A DNA stretch of 7,890 bases from CAZKEW01 sp964580435 (GTDB taxonomy: Bacteria; Acidobacteriota; Aminicenantia; Aminicenantales; UBA8522), in contig CAZOKP010000106.1 of assembly GCA_964580435.1 (NCBI GenBank), positions 1-7,890 on the forward strand, read 5' to 3'. Each line of letters begins with the position of its first letter. The first letter of the stretch is position 1. The notes below the pieces were generated by a model, which saw only the letters and a list, made by a program, of their open reading frames with translations, was not told where the DNA came from and did not search any database. Positions 1 to 6,073 of this stretch are shown here, piece by piece. A program made the position numbers and the translations under genes.

Positions 1-120
1 TGGAAAGACATGACGAGGCCCGGAAAGTTGTCGGGGGATGCAGGTGTTTACTGGTCAGGCGCTGATTGCAATGGGCTAGTCCAGCCGCTCATAAAAACAG
101 CACCGACTGAATCCGCAGGC

Positions 121-285
121 TTACCGGCCGAGCAGGATTAAAACACCGGTCGCAATGGCGAAGACTGCCATTATCAAGGGCAGACCCTGAAAGCTGAAAT
201 GGAGCAATGGGATCAACCCGGTCATAATGAGCCAGATGCCCAGCAAGATCATCCCCAGGTTCTTTGTTAGTCTAAGCTTTTTCAT
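121..285 (-). CDS. Small two-helix membrane protein, 54 residues
   Basis: The protein begins MKKLRLTKNLGM and ends in LLGR. A basic N-terminus of about 9 residues is followed by two hydrophobic stretches, roughly residues 10-28 and 35-52. They are separated by a short turn containing PLLHFSFQG, so a helical hairpin in the cytoplasmic membrane is likely. The start is secure: AAGGAGG lies 8 bases before the ATG, and both lysine codons after the start fit a typical membrane-protein leader. I do not recognise a named family, although short 'MKKLRLSKN...' hairpin proteins of this type feel familiar from Desulfobacterota and related genomes. The gene runs away from everything on its upstream side, with no close partner. 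The predicted product of the opposite strand over the same bases is an antisense shadow. No function can be given. Confidence that it is translated is good because of the ribosome-binding site and the coherent hydrophobic pattern. Confidence 0.72.
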   Translation of the reverse strand: MKKLRLTKNLGMILLGIWLIMTGLIPLLHFSFQGLPLIMAVFAIATGVLILLGR

Positions 286-782
286 TTTGTTAACCTCCTT
301 TTTTTGCCTCTCATTGTCCTGCGCCTATCCGTTATTGGATGGCACGATTGACTCGGGAAAAGCTACCTGTGTTAGCGCAGTTTTCATGCCAAAATCTTTC
401 TGCGTTCTCAGAGTGCAGGTATTGGGATAGGAAATTCCTTTTGCCGCGGCGTTGTGAATCACCGCTCCGGCGATAAATCTCCGCTCCTGATCACGATAGA
501 ATCATATCGTCGGCCGCCCGGATAATCTCGGCCCAGCCCTTGGAGGCGACGAGCCTCGGCTCAAATTTCCTGCCTTTAAGACATCAAATAATGTCAGATA
601 CCTCAGCACCGTCAGAAATCCGTCGCTTGGACTCCGATAATTCTGGTATTTCTGATGTTTCTGAACTTATTTCAGCCTACTAGTGCTTTTCTTTCCGCAA
701 TCCATTCAGCTCTACACCACCTACAAGATCACCCAATGCAGAACCCCTATTCCTCCTCGTCATAAGATTACGGATTCGGTCC
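286..782. other. Gene-poor stretch with no convincing gene
   Basis: Apart from the ribosome-binding site of the small membrane protein (294-300), nothing here is clearly coding. Two minus-strand frames are open in the GC-rich half. One ends near 490 with the residues KGWAEIIRAADDMIL. The other, shifted frame is open from 501 to 325 and contains RRFIAGAVIHNAA. They could be two halves of one frameshifted relic, but I cannot name it. An 8-base perfect inverted repeat (TCAGAAAT at 612-619, ATTTCTGA at 648-655) sits in the AT-richer half. No terminator with a T-tract was found. Confidence 0.4.
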
Positions 783-992
783 TCAGCGGTCTTCCTTGAC
801 CAAAAACGCGAGCTTCAGGTTCGTACGGTATTCCGCGATTACCCCGTTTTCAACCCGGGCGGTCTGTCCCACGACCTCCAGTCCCGTAATACCGCTGACC
901 GTCTCCTGGGCGTCCTTGACGGCATTGCTGGCCGCATCCTCCCAGCTTTGCTTCGAGGTCCCGATCAATTCGATCACCTTAATAGTTATCAT
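783..992 (-). CDS. Dodecin family protein, 69 residues
   Basis: Dodecins are small beta-alpha-beta-beta proteins that form hollow 12-mers. Classical members bind flavins between subunits and act as flavin buffers. This protein has the full family length and layout: first strand (TIKVIELIGTS, residues 2-12), one long helix (SWEDAASNAVKDAQ, 16-29), then two strands (GLEVVGQTARV and IAEYRTNLKLAFLV). The start is supported by AGGAGG five bases upstream of the ATG. By my alignment the tryptophan that stacks on flavin in halophilic dodecin (Trp36) is replaced by Gly, and the glutamine near residue 55 by Arg. It therefore belongs to the Trp-less subgroup and may bind another ligand, or only assemble into the shell. 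It lies 69 bases downstream of a decayed TPR fragment, with no intact operon partner. Family assignment is strong; ligand is unknown. Confidence 0.9.
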   Translation of the reverse strand: MITIKVIELIGTSKQSWEDAASNAVKDAQETVSGITGLEVVGQTARVENGVIAEYRTNLKLAFLVKEDR

Positions 993-1061
993 GTCTTCCT
1001 CCTATTTTATTCCCAAACGAAAATTCCATTCCCTGAGTCTCCGCGGAAGCGGCGGCTCTAA

Positions 1062-1247
1062 CTACGCCAGCCTCTTCCTGGCATCCTCAACCTCGGTAAC
1101 ACCAGGGTCAGCATCCTTCCAGAGGGAGAGGAATTCCTTGTAGCGGTCTATGACTTTGCCTTTGTTGTCTTACTCTCCGAATATTTTGTCAATTAAGTAA
1201 AAGGCTTTGGTGTATATGTCGCTAAGATTAGGTCGATACGATGTCCT
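1062..1247 (-). pseudogene. TPR-protein C-terminal remnant with internal stop
   Basis: One minus-strand frame reads YTKAFYLIDKIFGE, a TAA stop at 1170-1172, then KGKVIDRYKEFLSLWKDADP and EVEDARKRLA before its final TAG at 1062-1064. From memory, this is the typical last TPR helix pair of long bacterial Ser/Thr kinases and related TPR proteins ('...HYEKFLDLWKDADPG..EVEDARKRLAGLK'). Family features continue on both sides of the internal stop in one frame. That points to a point mutation, plausibly a Gln codon CAA to TAA, rather than two separate genes. No start codon or ribosome-binding site precedes it, and a stop at 1248-1250 closes the frame upstream. It is the likely 3' end of the gene whose 5' end lies at 1808-2008. 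The family match is clear; the link to the other fragment is inference. Confidence 0.68.
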
Positions 1248-1270
1248 CTAATAATCGCTCAATTTCATTA

Positions 1271-1807
1271 TTACTTTTCCCCCGCCAGTAGCAGTTCTAA
1301 TAATGGTACTGGAGGCTGCTTTGGCAGTTCTTCAAGTAGCTTAAGTGTCATTTCGTCGGGATTGAATAACTTAACCAAATGAGATGTAACATCTACGATC
1401 TCGATTGATGGATTTTTGTACACTACCTCCCATTTACTCACAATAATATCAACACCAGCCTCCTGGGCTATCTTGGGTAGATCATCCTTAACCTTTTCAA
1501 GAATATCGGCAACTGAGGCGATGCTGAAGCCCTGTTGGTGCAGGACTTGCTGTTGAGCTGGGCCTTCGGCTTCACATTCTTTGATAACCTTCTCATTTTT
1601 CTCGGCCTTGGCTTTTTCGTATTTTTCCTTCAGACTTCTCATGTATGGGGCAAACAGATCAGAACGAGCGTAGGCTATGGCAATAGCCCGGGACTCAAAA
1701 GTCCCTACTCGAAACTTTTTTGGAGTAGGTTGTAATGCCAAAAACACTGCACAGACAGCCAGAATAGAAAGCCCGACAAAAACACTTTTCCCAAAACTTT
1801 TTTTCAT
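1271..1807 (-). CDS. Membrane-anchored or secreted protein of unknown function, 178 residues
   Basis: The protein starts MKKSFGKSVFVGLSILAVC: a basic end followed by a hydrophobic segment to about residue 25. This is either an uncleaved anchor or a signal peptide, and the rest should be periplasmic. A conserved-looking core follows (RVGTFESRAIAIAYARS). Next come a charged, probably helical or coiled stretch (about 55-85) and a region with AGVDIIVSKWEVVY. The last part contains FNPDEMTLKLLEEL and a Pro-rich end. The layout loosely recalls OmpH/Skp-like periplasmic proteins, and I believe homologues exist as hypothetical proteins, but no function can be assigned. The start is chosen at 1807 because GGAGG lies 8 bases before this ATG. 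The frame also stays open upstream to a GTG at 2008, giving a possible 245-residue fusion (1271-2008) whose first 67 codons belong to a zinc-ribbon/kinase fragment. The codons KEV of that longer version are the ribosome-binding site itself. Confidence 0.72.
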   Translation of the reverse strand: MKKSFGKSVFVGLSILAVCAVFLALQPTPKKFRVGTFESRAIAIAYARSDLFAPYMRSLKEKYEKAKAEKNEKVIKECEAEGPAQQQVLHQQGFSIASVADILEKVKDDLPKIAQEAGVDIIVSKWEVVYKNPSIEIVDVTSHLVKLFNPDEMTLKLLEELPKQPPVPLLELLLAGEK

Positions 1808-2008
1808 GAAAGGCACCTCCTTTGCAAGGATCCGATATTTTGCGGCAATAAGAGACTCATTTTCCAAATCACGGCTGATCTCGCCGATGCTCTTTGTCAG
1901 GGCCTCTGGAGTTTTGCCCGGCGTAGAGGGAAGCGGCGCCGCACAATTGCCGCAAAAACGAGTATCAGAGGGATTTTCCGAATGACATTTCGGGCACTTG
2001 ACGGCCAC
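1808..2008 (-). pseudogene. Zinc-ribbon plus kinase N-terminal remnant, fused in frame
   Basis: From a GTG at 2008 the frame encodes a double-CxxC zinc ribbon (Cys5, Cys8, Cys19, Cys22; CPKC and CGNC), then a Pro-rich linker. It then reads KTPEALTKSIGEI and SLIAAKYRILAKE. Zinc ribbons of this kind head many long bacterial Ser/Thr kinases, in which a linker leads to '..SLIAGKYRILEELGxGGMG', the first strand and glycine loop of the kinase. Here the match stops at YRIL, before the glycine-rich loop, and the sequence becomes the ribosome-binding site and start of the next gene. No kinase catalytic residues are present. It could still be expressed as an N-terminal extension of the 1271-1807 protein, putting a zinc ribbon on the cytoplasmic side of its membrane segment. 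A GGGA 7 bases before the GTG is only a weak ribosome-binding site. Decay is my preferred reading. Confidence 0.6.
1816..1820 (-). promoter_or_regulatory. Ribosome-binding site deciding the internal start at 1807
   Basis: On the minus strand the bases read AAGGAGG followed by TGCCTTTC and ATG. The GGAGG core is 8 bases from the start codon, an ideal distance, and the next codons are AAA AAA, as in many exported proteins. It lies inside the longer open frame from 2008, so it argues that the 178-residue protein is the ancestral product. Confidence 0.7.
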
Positions 2009-2085
2009 TTATGGTCCCTTTTATAAGGTGTGGGTAAAGATTATCAAGGAATAGGGGAGCGAGTCAACTGAAAACAGACCTCTCC

Positions 2086-2110
2086 CCGCGAGGACACGGT
2101 GTCCACGCGG
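2086..2110. repeat. GC-rich near-perfect palindrome
   Basis: CCGCG-A-GGACAC-G-GTGTCC-A-CGCGG: 11 base pairs around a single central G, with one A/A mismatch. It lies in the divergent spacer between the minus-strand zinc-ribbon frame and the plus-strand HTH-like gene. There is no T-run on either side, so a factor-independent terminator is unlikely. The left 12 bases (CCGCGAGGACAC) recur exactly at 6699-6710 in the other large intergenic region, which hints at a dispersed REP-like element or a protein-binding site. Confidence 0.6.
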
Positions 2111-2256
2111 AGTATTAAATAGTAATCTGTTCATAGAGTGACGCAAGGGACTGAAAATTCTCCAGAAAGAAAAACTGAGCTTATTCCGTTAAGCTCATAT
2201 TTGCCAGCAACTTACTGAAAAATTAGGTAGTTGCGGGAAATTTGAGGAGTATTGTA

Positions 2257-2300
2257 CTATTTGTATTGTTTGCATTATTTGCATTGTTAGATGCAAATAG
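2257..2300. repeat. Three tandem 9-mers closed by an inverted copy
   Basis: TTTGTATTG (2260-2268), TTTGCATTA (2269-2277) and TTTGCATTG (2278-2286) are consecutive near-identical 9-mers. ATGCAAATAG at 2291-2300 is the reverse complement of CTATTTGTAT at 2257-2266 with one mismatch. The array ends 25 bases before the start codon of the broken HTH-like gene at 2326. That is the expected position for an operator of an autoregulated DNA-binding protein. No clear -35/-10 pair is visible in it. Confidence 0.55.
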
Positions 2301-2325
2301 GTGACACAGTGGAAGGAGGGCGGGT

Positions 2326-2848
2326 ATGGCCGAAGACATAAAGAACATAAAAATTAACCGGGATGAATTATATGACCAGGTATGGAGGATCCCTCTCTCG
2401 ATTAGCGCAACAATATCAAATTTCGGACGTAAGACTGGCCAAAATCTGTCGCAAATTACACGTTCCCAGGCCACCTCGGGGTTATTGGACCAAGCATGAA
2501 TTTGGGAAGAGGGTCCGTCGCCTACCTTTGCCAAAAATAAACCATAAGAAGCCGATAGAATGTACTCATTATGTTTACGCGAAACCTAAGATTATCGCGA
2601 AAATCGACCCAGCAGTTGTGGAAAATATCTCATCCGACAAGGAAGTTAAGGTTCCTGAAAGACTTGATTCGCCTCACGCTTTAGTCAGGAAAACAAAAGC
2701 AATTCTTAAGAACATGAGACCTGATAAGTACGGTATGGTTTCGCACTATCACGAGGACTGCTTCAGCGTCAGTAGAAAAAAGAAAAACGCCCTTTCATCG
2801 CCGTTAGGTCAGTATAAAAAAATTTCTCCCGTGAATCAACGGAAGTAA
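2326..2848 (+). pseudogene. HTH-like DNA-binding family protein, frameshifted
   Basis: An ATG at 2326 follows AAGGAGG by 6 bases and encodes MAEDIKNIKINRDELYDQVW, then RIPLS. That frame then loses its family character, while the frame offset by one base continues SRLAQQYQISDVRLAKICRK and VPRPPRGYWTKHEFGKRVRR. I know the pattern 'ELYDxVWxxPMxxLAxxxxISDVxLAKxCRKxxVPxPPRGYW' from a widespread uncharacterised family with a helix-turn-helix-like N-terminus. The break falls in CCTCTCTCGA: restoring one CT unit gives Pro-Leu-Ser-Arg in register, so loss of two bases in a CT run is the likely lesion. Further on, KVPERLDSPHALVRKTK and RPDKYGMV fit the family. The last 35 or so residues (RKKKNALSSPLGQYKK) look unrelated and the protein ends early, suggesting a second lesion or a 3' replacement. 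Function is unknown; DNA binding is inferred from the HTH-like segment only. Confidence 0.65.
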
Positions 2849-2887
2849 AGCGGATGACGAAAATCCGGGTACTGTGGTCGAAGAGTC

Positions 2888-2896
2888 TGTTATAAT
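2888..2896 (+). promoter_or_regulatory. Extended -10 promoter for the ydbH-ydbL operon
   Basis: TGTTATAAT contains a perfect TATAAT (2891-2896) with the TGn extension. No good -35 lies 16-18 bases upstream, as is usual for extended -10 promoters. Transcription would start near 2903, leaving a leader of about 24 bases before the ATG at 2927. Position between the end of the broken HTH-like gene and the operon fits. Confidence 0.55.
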
Positions 2897-2926
2897 GAAG
2901 AAGAAATCCTGGGAAATACGGGCCGG

Positions 2927-5900
2927 ATGAAAAGCTACCTTAAAAGAACGCTCTGGATAAGCGGCGGCATCATCGGCCTCATCCTTCTCATCATTATCAC
3001 CGCAACCCTGCTTTTTTTCTTCGATAAACCGCTCGTCAGGAACCTTTCCCAAAAGTATCTCTCCACTAAAGCGGGCCTGTCGATCAAAATCGGTAAGTTG
3101 GATTATACAATCTCCCCGCTCCACATCATCATCTCCTCTCTCAAGGTCTCCCAGGAGAGCAAAACTCAAAAGATAGAAGTCTTTGTGAACCGGGTTGAAG
3201 CCAAAGGTGAATTCAAGAAGCTTCTTCACCTCGACAAGCCTGTTTTTGAGACGGTCGAGGCCGTGGGGGCGGAACTCCGTCTGGAGCAGAACGCGTTCCC
3301 GGAAGAAGAGACCGACTATCAAAACCTGATCCTTCAAGCGGCCGAAATCCTCGGCTATGCCGGGAAGCTCTCGGTAAAGGACAGCCGCATCACCGCTTCA
3401 TTCCTCTTTGGGAAAGTGAACCTGGAAAAAGTCAACCTCGACCTCTCCAAATCCCCAGCAGAAAACACCCTCACGTATGCTTTAGATTGCGAGAATATTG
3501 GTGTTGAGATAAGTGACGGGAGGTTTTCCTTTGCCAGCCGGCTAAATACTTCCGGTACTCTGGAGATCGCCCAGAGGACTTCTTGGAAGGGCCGTTTAGC
3601 CCTCGCCTCTCTCCTCATTGCCGCCCCCGGGTTCAGAGAGTCCTTCAAGAGCGTAACCATCGAAGGCGTCGGCGAACTTGAACCCGACAAGGACAGACTC
3701 TCTTTCACCAGGTTGTCGGCCGGCTTCCCCGAACTCGCCCAGGTTTCCGGAAACCTGACCGTGGACTACGGCAAAAATCTTTCCCTGGAGATGAACGCCG
3801 AGGTCCGCGTGGATGACCTGGGCCAGGCCGCCTCCTTTTTAAAGCCCCGTCTCCCCCGGATTTTCCAGGACGTCTCTATTCAAGGAAAAACAGCGGTGGG
3901 GGTGAGGTATGACCTAGCCACTTCTTCCGAAGGCAAACAGGAAAAAATTGAGGCTTCATTGGCGTTTGACCGGATAAGATTCGGATACGCCGGGCCTGGC
4001 CTTCCTCTTCAGGCCGAACTTTCCGGTCAACTCAAGGCGGAGGGTTTGCCCGCCGACCTCCAGTTTGCCGCGGACATTCAGGCCAACATAGGAAAAATCT
4101 CCGGAGAAAACTTCGAGATTCAGAATTCAAGCCTTCATCTCCGGGGCAAGGGAAAAAAGGATGTCGCCGATATCTCGAGCTTTGAAGGAACCCTGAAGGG
4201 ACTTGCCTTTGTCGTCCCAGGAGGCAGAAGACTTTCATTCGAGGAGGCCCAGCTTAAAGGAACGGCTCGCCTGGACCTCAACCGGAAAACTCTCGTTCTC
4301 GACTCCCTCGAAGCCTGCCTCCCACCTCTCTCCCCTGTTCAATCATCCGTACGGCTCAACCTTAGCCCGCGAGGGTTAAAACAAGCCAGCCTCGTAACAA
4401 GAGGCCTCAAAATTACGGTGCTGCGTAAATTGTTGTCTTCATTTATCCCGGAAAGCCTGAAGGGCTGGGAGTTTGATGGAGACCTGGATATCTCGGTCGA
4501 GGCTCGAGATTCAGACGCAAGTAGAGAGGGCTGGGATTTTTCCGGTGATCTCACCTTGGTCCAGGGAAAATTCAACGACCCTGCATTTACCGTAGCCGGA
4601 GACGGACTTGCACCCCGATTCCATCTTGAGGGACAATACAACCCTTTAAAAAGTACCCTCTCTTTCTCGGGAAGCCTGGAGCTTTCTCAAGGTGAATCCC
4701 TGTGGAAGGATTTCTACATTTCTTGGGCGAAGTATCCTGTCAAGGCGGCCATCACGGCAAATTACGGCCTTGCTCTTCAGCGCCTCGAGGCGATGGCAGG
4801 CCGGCTCGTGTTTCCGACGCTGGGTGAATTCCAGGCCGAGGGGTCGGTCCTTTTCGAACCCTCGTTCTCCTTCAATCTCCAGACCAACACTCGTTTGATG
4901 CTTGAACCGTTATATTCGTTGTATTTCCAGGCCGGGGCAGCCAACGAGAGCCGGCTGAACGTCACCGGCACGCTCGAAAGCAAAGCCGAGATTATTAAGG
5001 GAAAAGACGCCCTGTCGATAAAAGGTCATCTGACGTGGAGCGATGGGAGCATAGAAAAGCCCGGGTCGAAATTCGCTGTACGCGGCCTCAAGGCCGAAGT
5101 GCCCATCTACTTCGAGACCGAAGGAACAAAGGATTCCGCTGAAGAAGAAACGGTCCCTGTCAGGGGGTCTCTCAAGCTCGAAGAGCTTCAGACGCCTCTG
5201 TTTTCCTTCCAATCCCTGGAAATCTTCCTCCGCAACGGAAAAAACGCCTTCGAAATCGACCCGTTTTCTTTGGATATCTTCGGCGGCGAGGCCGAATTCG
5301 GGAAAACATCCCTTGCCCTCGACCCGAAGACACTGGCCTTCAAGGGGGTCAGTTCGGTTCGATTAAGGGACTTGGATATTTCCCGGATTCCCCTGAATTC
5401 GACGCAATTCAAGCTTAGCGGAAATGCCGCGGCAGTCTTTTCCCGGGTGGATATCAGTGCCCAGAAAATCTCCACCCAGGGCCAGGCGGAGATTGACATC
5501 TATGGCGGAAAGGTGGTTATTTCTGGCCTCGCCATAGCCAGCCCCTTCTCTAAAGCCAGGGCAATTTCCTCCAACATCGACTTCGTGGACCTTGACCTGA
5601 AAAAAGTAACCGACGCCGTTCCGTTCGGAGAGGTCACCGGCATCATCCGGGGCGAAATCCGGGACCTGACTTTTTCTTACGGACAGCCCGAGCGCTTTGA
5701 CTTGAAACTCGAATCCGCGAAAAAAAAAGGAGTACCCCAGACGTTCAGCCTGAAGGCGGTTGACGACCTCACAGTCATCAGTTCCGGCCAGCAGGCCTCT
5801 ATGGGCACCGGCAAGTTCTGGATGCGTTATATCCACGGCTTCAGGTATGAGAAAATAGGGATCGTGAGCACTCTGAGGAATGACGCGTTCACCCTCAGCG

Positions 5901-6046
5901 GAACGATTAAGGAGAACGGCGTTGTATACTTAGTGAAGAAACCCTGGCTTTTTGGTATAAATGTCATAGACCGAGATCCCGAGAAAAAGATCAGCTTCAA
6001 GGAAATGATGAACCGGCTCAAAAGGGTCGGACAATCAGGAAAATAA
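2927..6046 (+). CDS. ydbH: YdbH-like AsmA-family intermembrane transport protein, 1039 residues
   Basis: An N-terminal anchor (about residues 10-32, LWISGGIIGLILLIIITATL) is followed by roughly 1000 residues of alternating amphipathic beta-strand pattern. This is typical of AsmA/TamB/YdbH 'beta-groove' proteins that span the periplasm and carry phospholipids between membranes. The segment after the anchor (KYLSTKAGLSIKIGKLDYTI, then SPLHIIISSLKV) is the AsmA-like start. The last 220 residues carry the YdbH signature: GQAEIDIYGGKVVISGLAI, SSNIDFVDLDLKKV, GEVTGIIRGEIRDL, a late QTFSLKAVDDLTVIS, and the ending GVVYLVKKPWLFGINVID. In E. coli YdbH (about 880 residues) works with YnbE and YdbL; this protein is longer. 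Its ribosome-binding site is weak (GGGCCGG just before the ATG), but the extended -10 promoter and the hydrophobic start support 2927. It is followed after 27 bases by the YdbL-like gene, clearly an operon. Assignment to the AsmA-like superfamily is firm; the YdbH subfamily is well supported by the partner gene. Confidence 0.88.
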   Translation: MKSYLKRTLWISGGIIGLILLIIITATLLFFFDKPLVRNLSQKYLSTKAGLSIKIGKLDYTISPLHIIISSLKVSQESKTQKIEVFVNRVEAKGEFKKLLHLDKPVFETVEAVGAELRLEQNAFPEEETDYQNLILQAAEILGYAGKLSVKDSRITASFLFGKVNLEKVNLDLSKSPAENTLTYALDCENIGVEISDGRFSFASRLNTSGTLEIAQRTSWKGRLALASLLIAAPGFRESFKSVTIEGVGELEPDKDRLSFTRLSAGFPELAQVSGNLTVDYGKNLSLEMNAEVRVDDLGQAASFLKPRLPRIFQDVSIQGKTAVGVRYDLATSSEGKQEKIEASLAFDRIRFGYAGPGLPLQAELSGQLKAEGLPADLQFAADIQANIGKISGENFEIQNSSLHLRGKGKKDVADISSFEGTLKGLAFVVPGGRRLSFEEAQLKGTARLDLNRKTLVLDSLEACLPPLSPVQSSVRLNLSPRGLKQASLVTRGLKITVLRKLLSSFIPESLKGWEFDGDLDISVEARDSDASREGWDFSGDLTLVQGKFNDPAFTVAGDGLAPRFHLEGQYNPLKSTLSFSGSLELSQGESLWKDFYISWAKYPVKAAITANYGLALQRLEAMAGRLVFPTLGEFQAEGSVLFEPSFSFNLQTNTRLMLEPLYSLYFQAGAANESRLNVTGTLESKAEIIKGKDALSIKGHLTWSDGSIEKPGSKFAVRGLKAEVPIYFETEGTKDSAEEETVPVRGSLKLEELQTPLFSFQSLEIFLRNGKNAFEIDPFSLDIFGGEAEFGKTSLALDPKTLAFKGVSSVRLRDLDISRIPLNSTQFKLSGNAAAVFSRVDISAQKISTQGQAEIDIYGGKVVISGLAIASPFSKARAISSNIDFVDLDLKKVTDAVPFGEVTGIIRGEIRDLTFSYGQPERFDLKLESAKKKGVPQTFSLKAVDDLTVISSGQQASMGTGKFWMRYIHGFRYEKIGIVSTLRNDAFTLSGTIKENGVVYLVKKPWLFGINVIDRDPEKKISFKEMMNRLKRVGQSGK

Positions 6047-6058
6047 AAAATGCGAATT

Positions 6059-6065
6059 AAGGAGG
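6059..6065 (+). promoter_or_regulatory. Ribosome-binding site deciding the ydbL start at 6074
   Basis: AAGGAGG lies 8 bases before the ATG at 6074. An in-frame ATG at 6050 lies upstream of this site, has no ribosome-binding site of its own, and would place eight charged residues before the lipoprotein signal. The later start is therefore preferred. Confidence 0.8.
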
Positions 6066-6073
6066 AAACCCGG

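Noticed and set aside
1..141. Plus-strand frame open from the window edge to a TAA at 139-141 (46 codons)
   Set aside because: No family pattern, and it overlaps the end of the well-supported minus-strand small membrane gene. An open frame this short is expected by chance.
227..430. Plus-strand frame with a signal-peptide-like hydrophobic start
   Set aside because: Its hydrophobic run lies over the antisense of the 54-residue gene's start and its ribosome-binding site; it has no ribosome-binding site of its own.
325..575. Possible frameshifted minus-strand relic (KGWAEIIRAADDMIL then RRFIAGAVIHNAA)
   Set aside because: The first piece faintly recalls a line from IS-type transposases and the second is open for 58 codons, but neither matches a family I can name and no start is visible.
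796..1143. Plus-strand frame of 115 codons
   Set aside because: It is antisense to dodecin and to the TPR remnant, both of which have family signatures.
2804..3337. Minus-strand frames under the ydbH gene, here and elsewhere to 6021
   Set aside because: They are shadows of the 1039-codon YdbH-like gene; compositions such as Arg/Ser/Pro-rich runs are typical of antisense reading.
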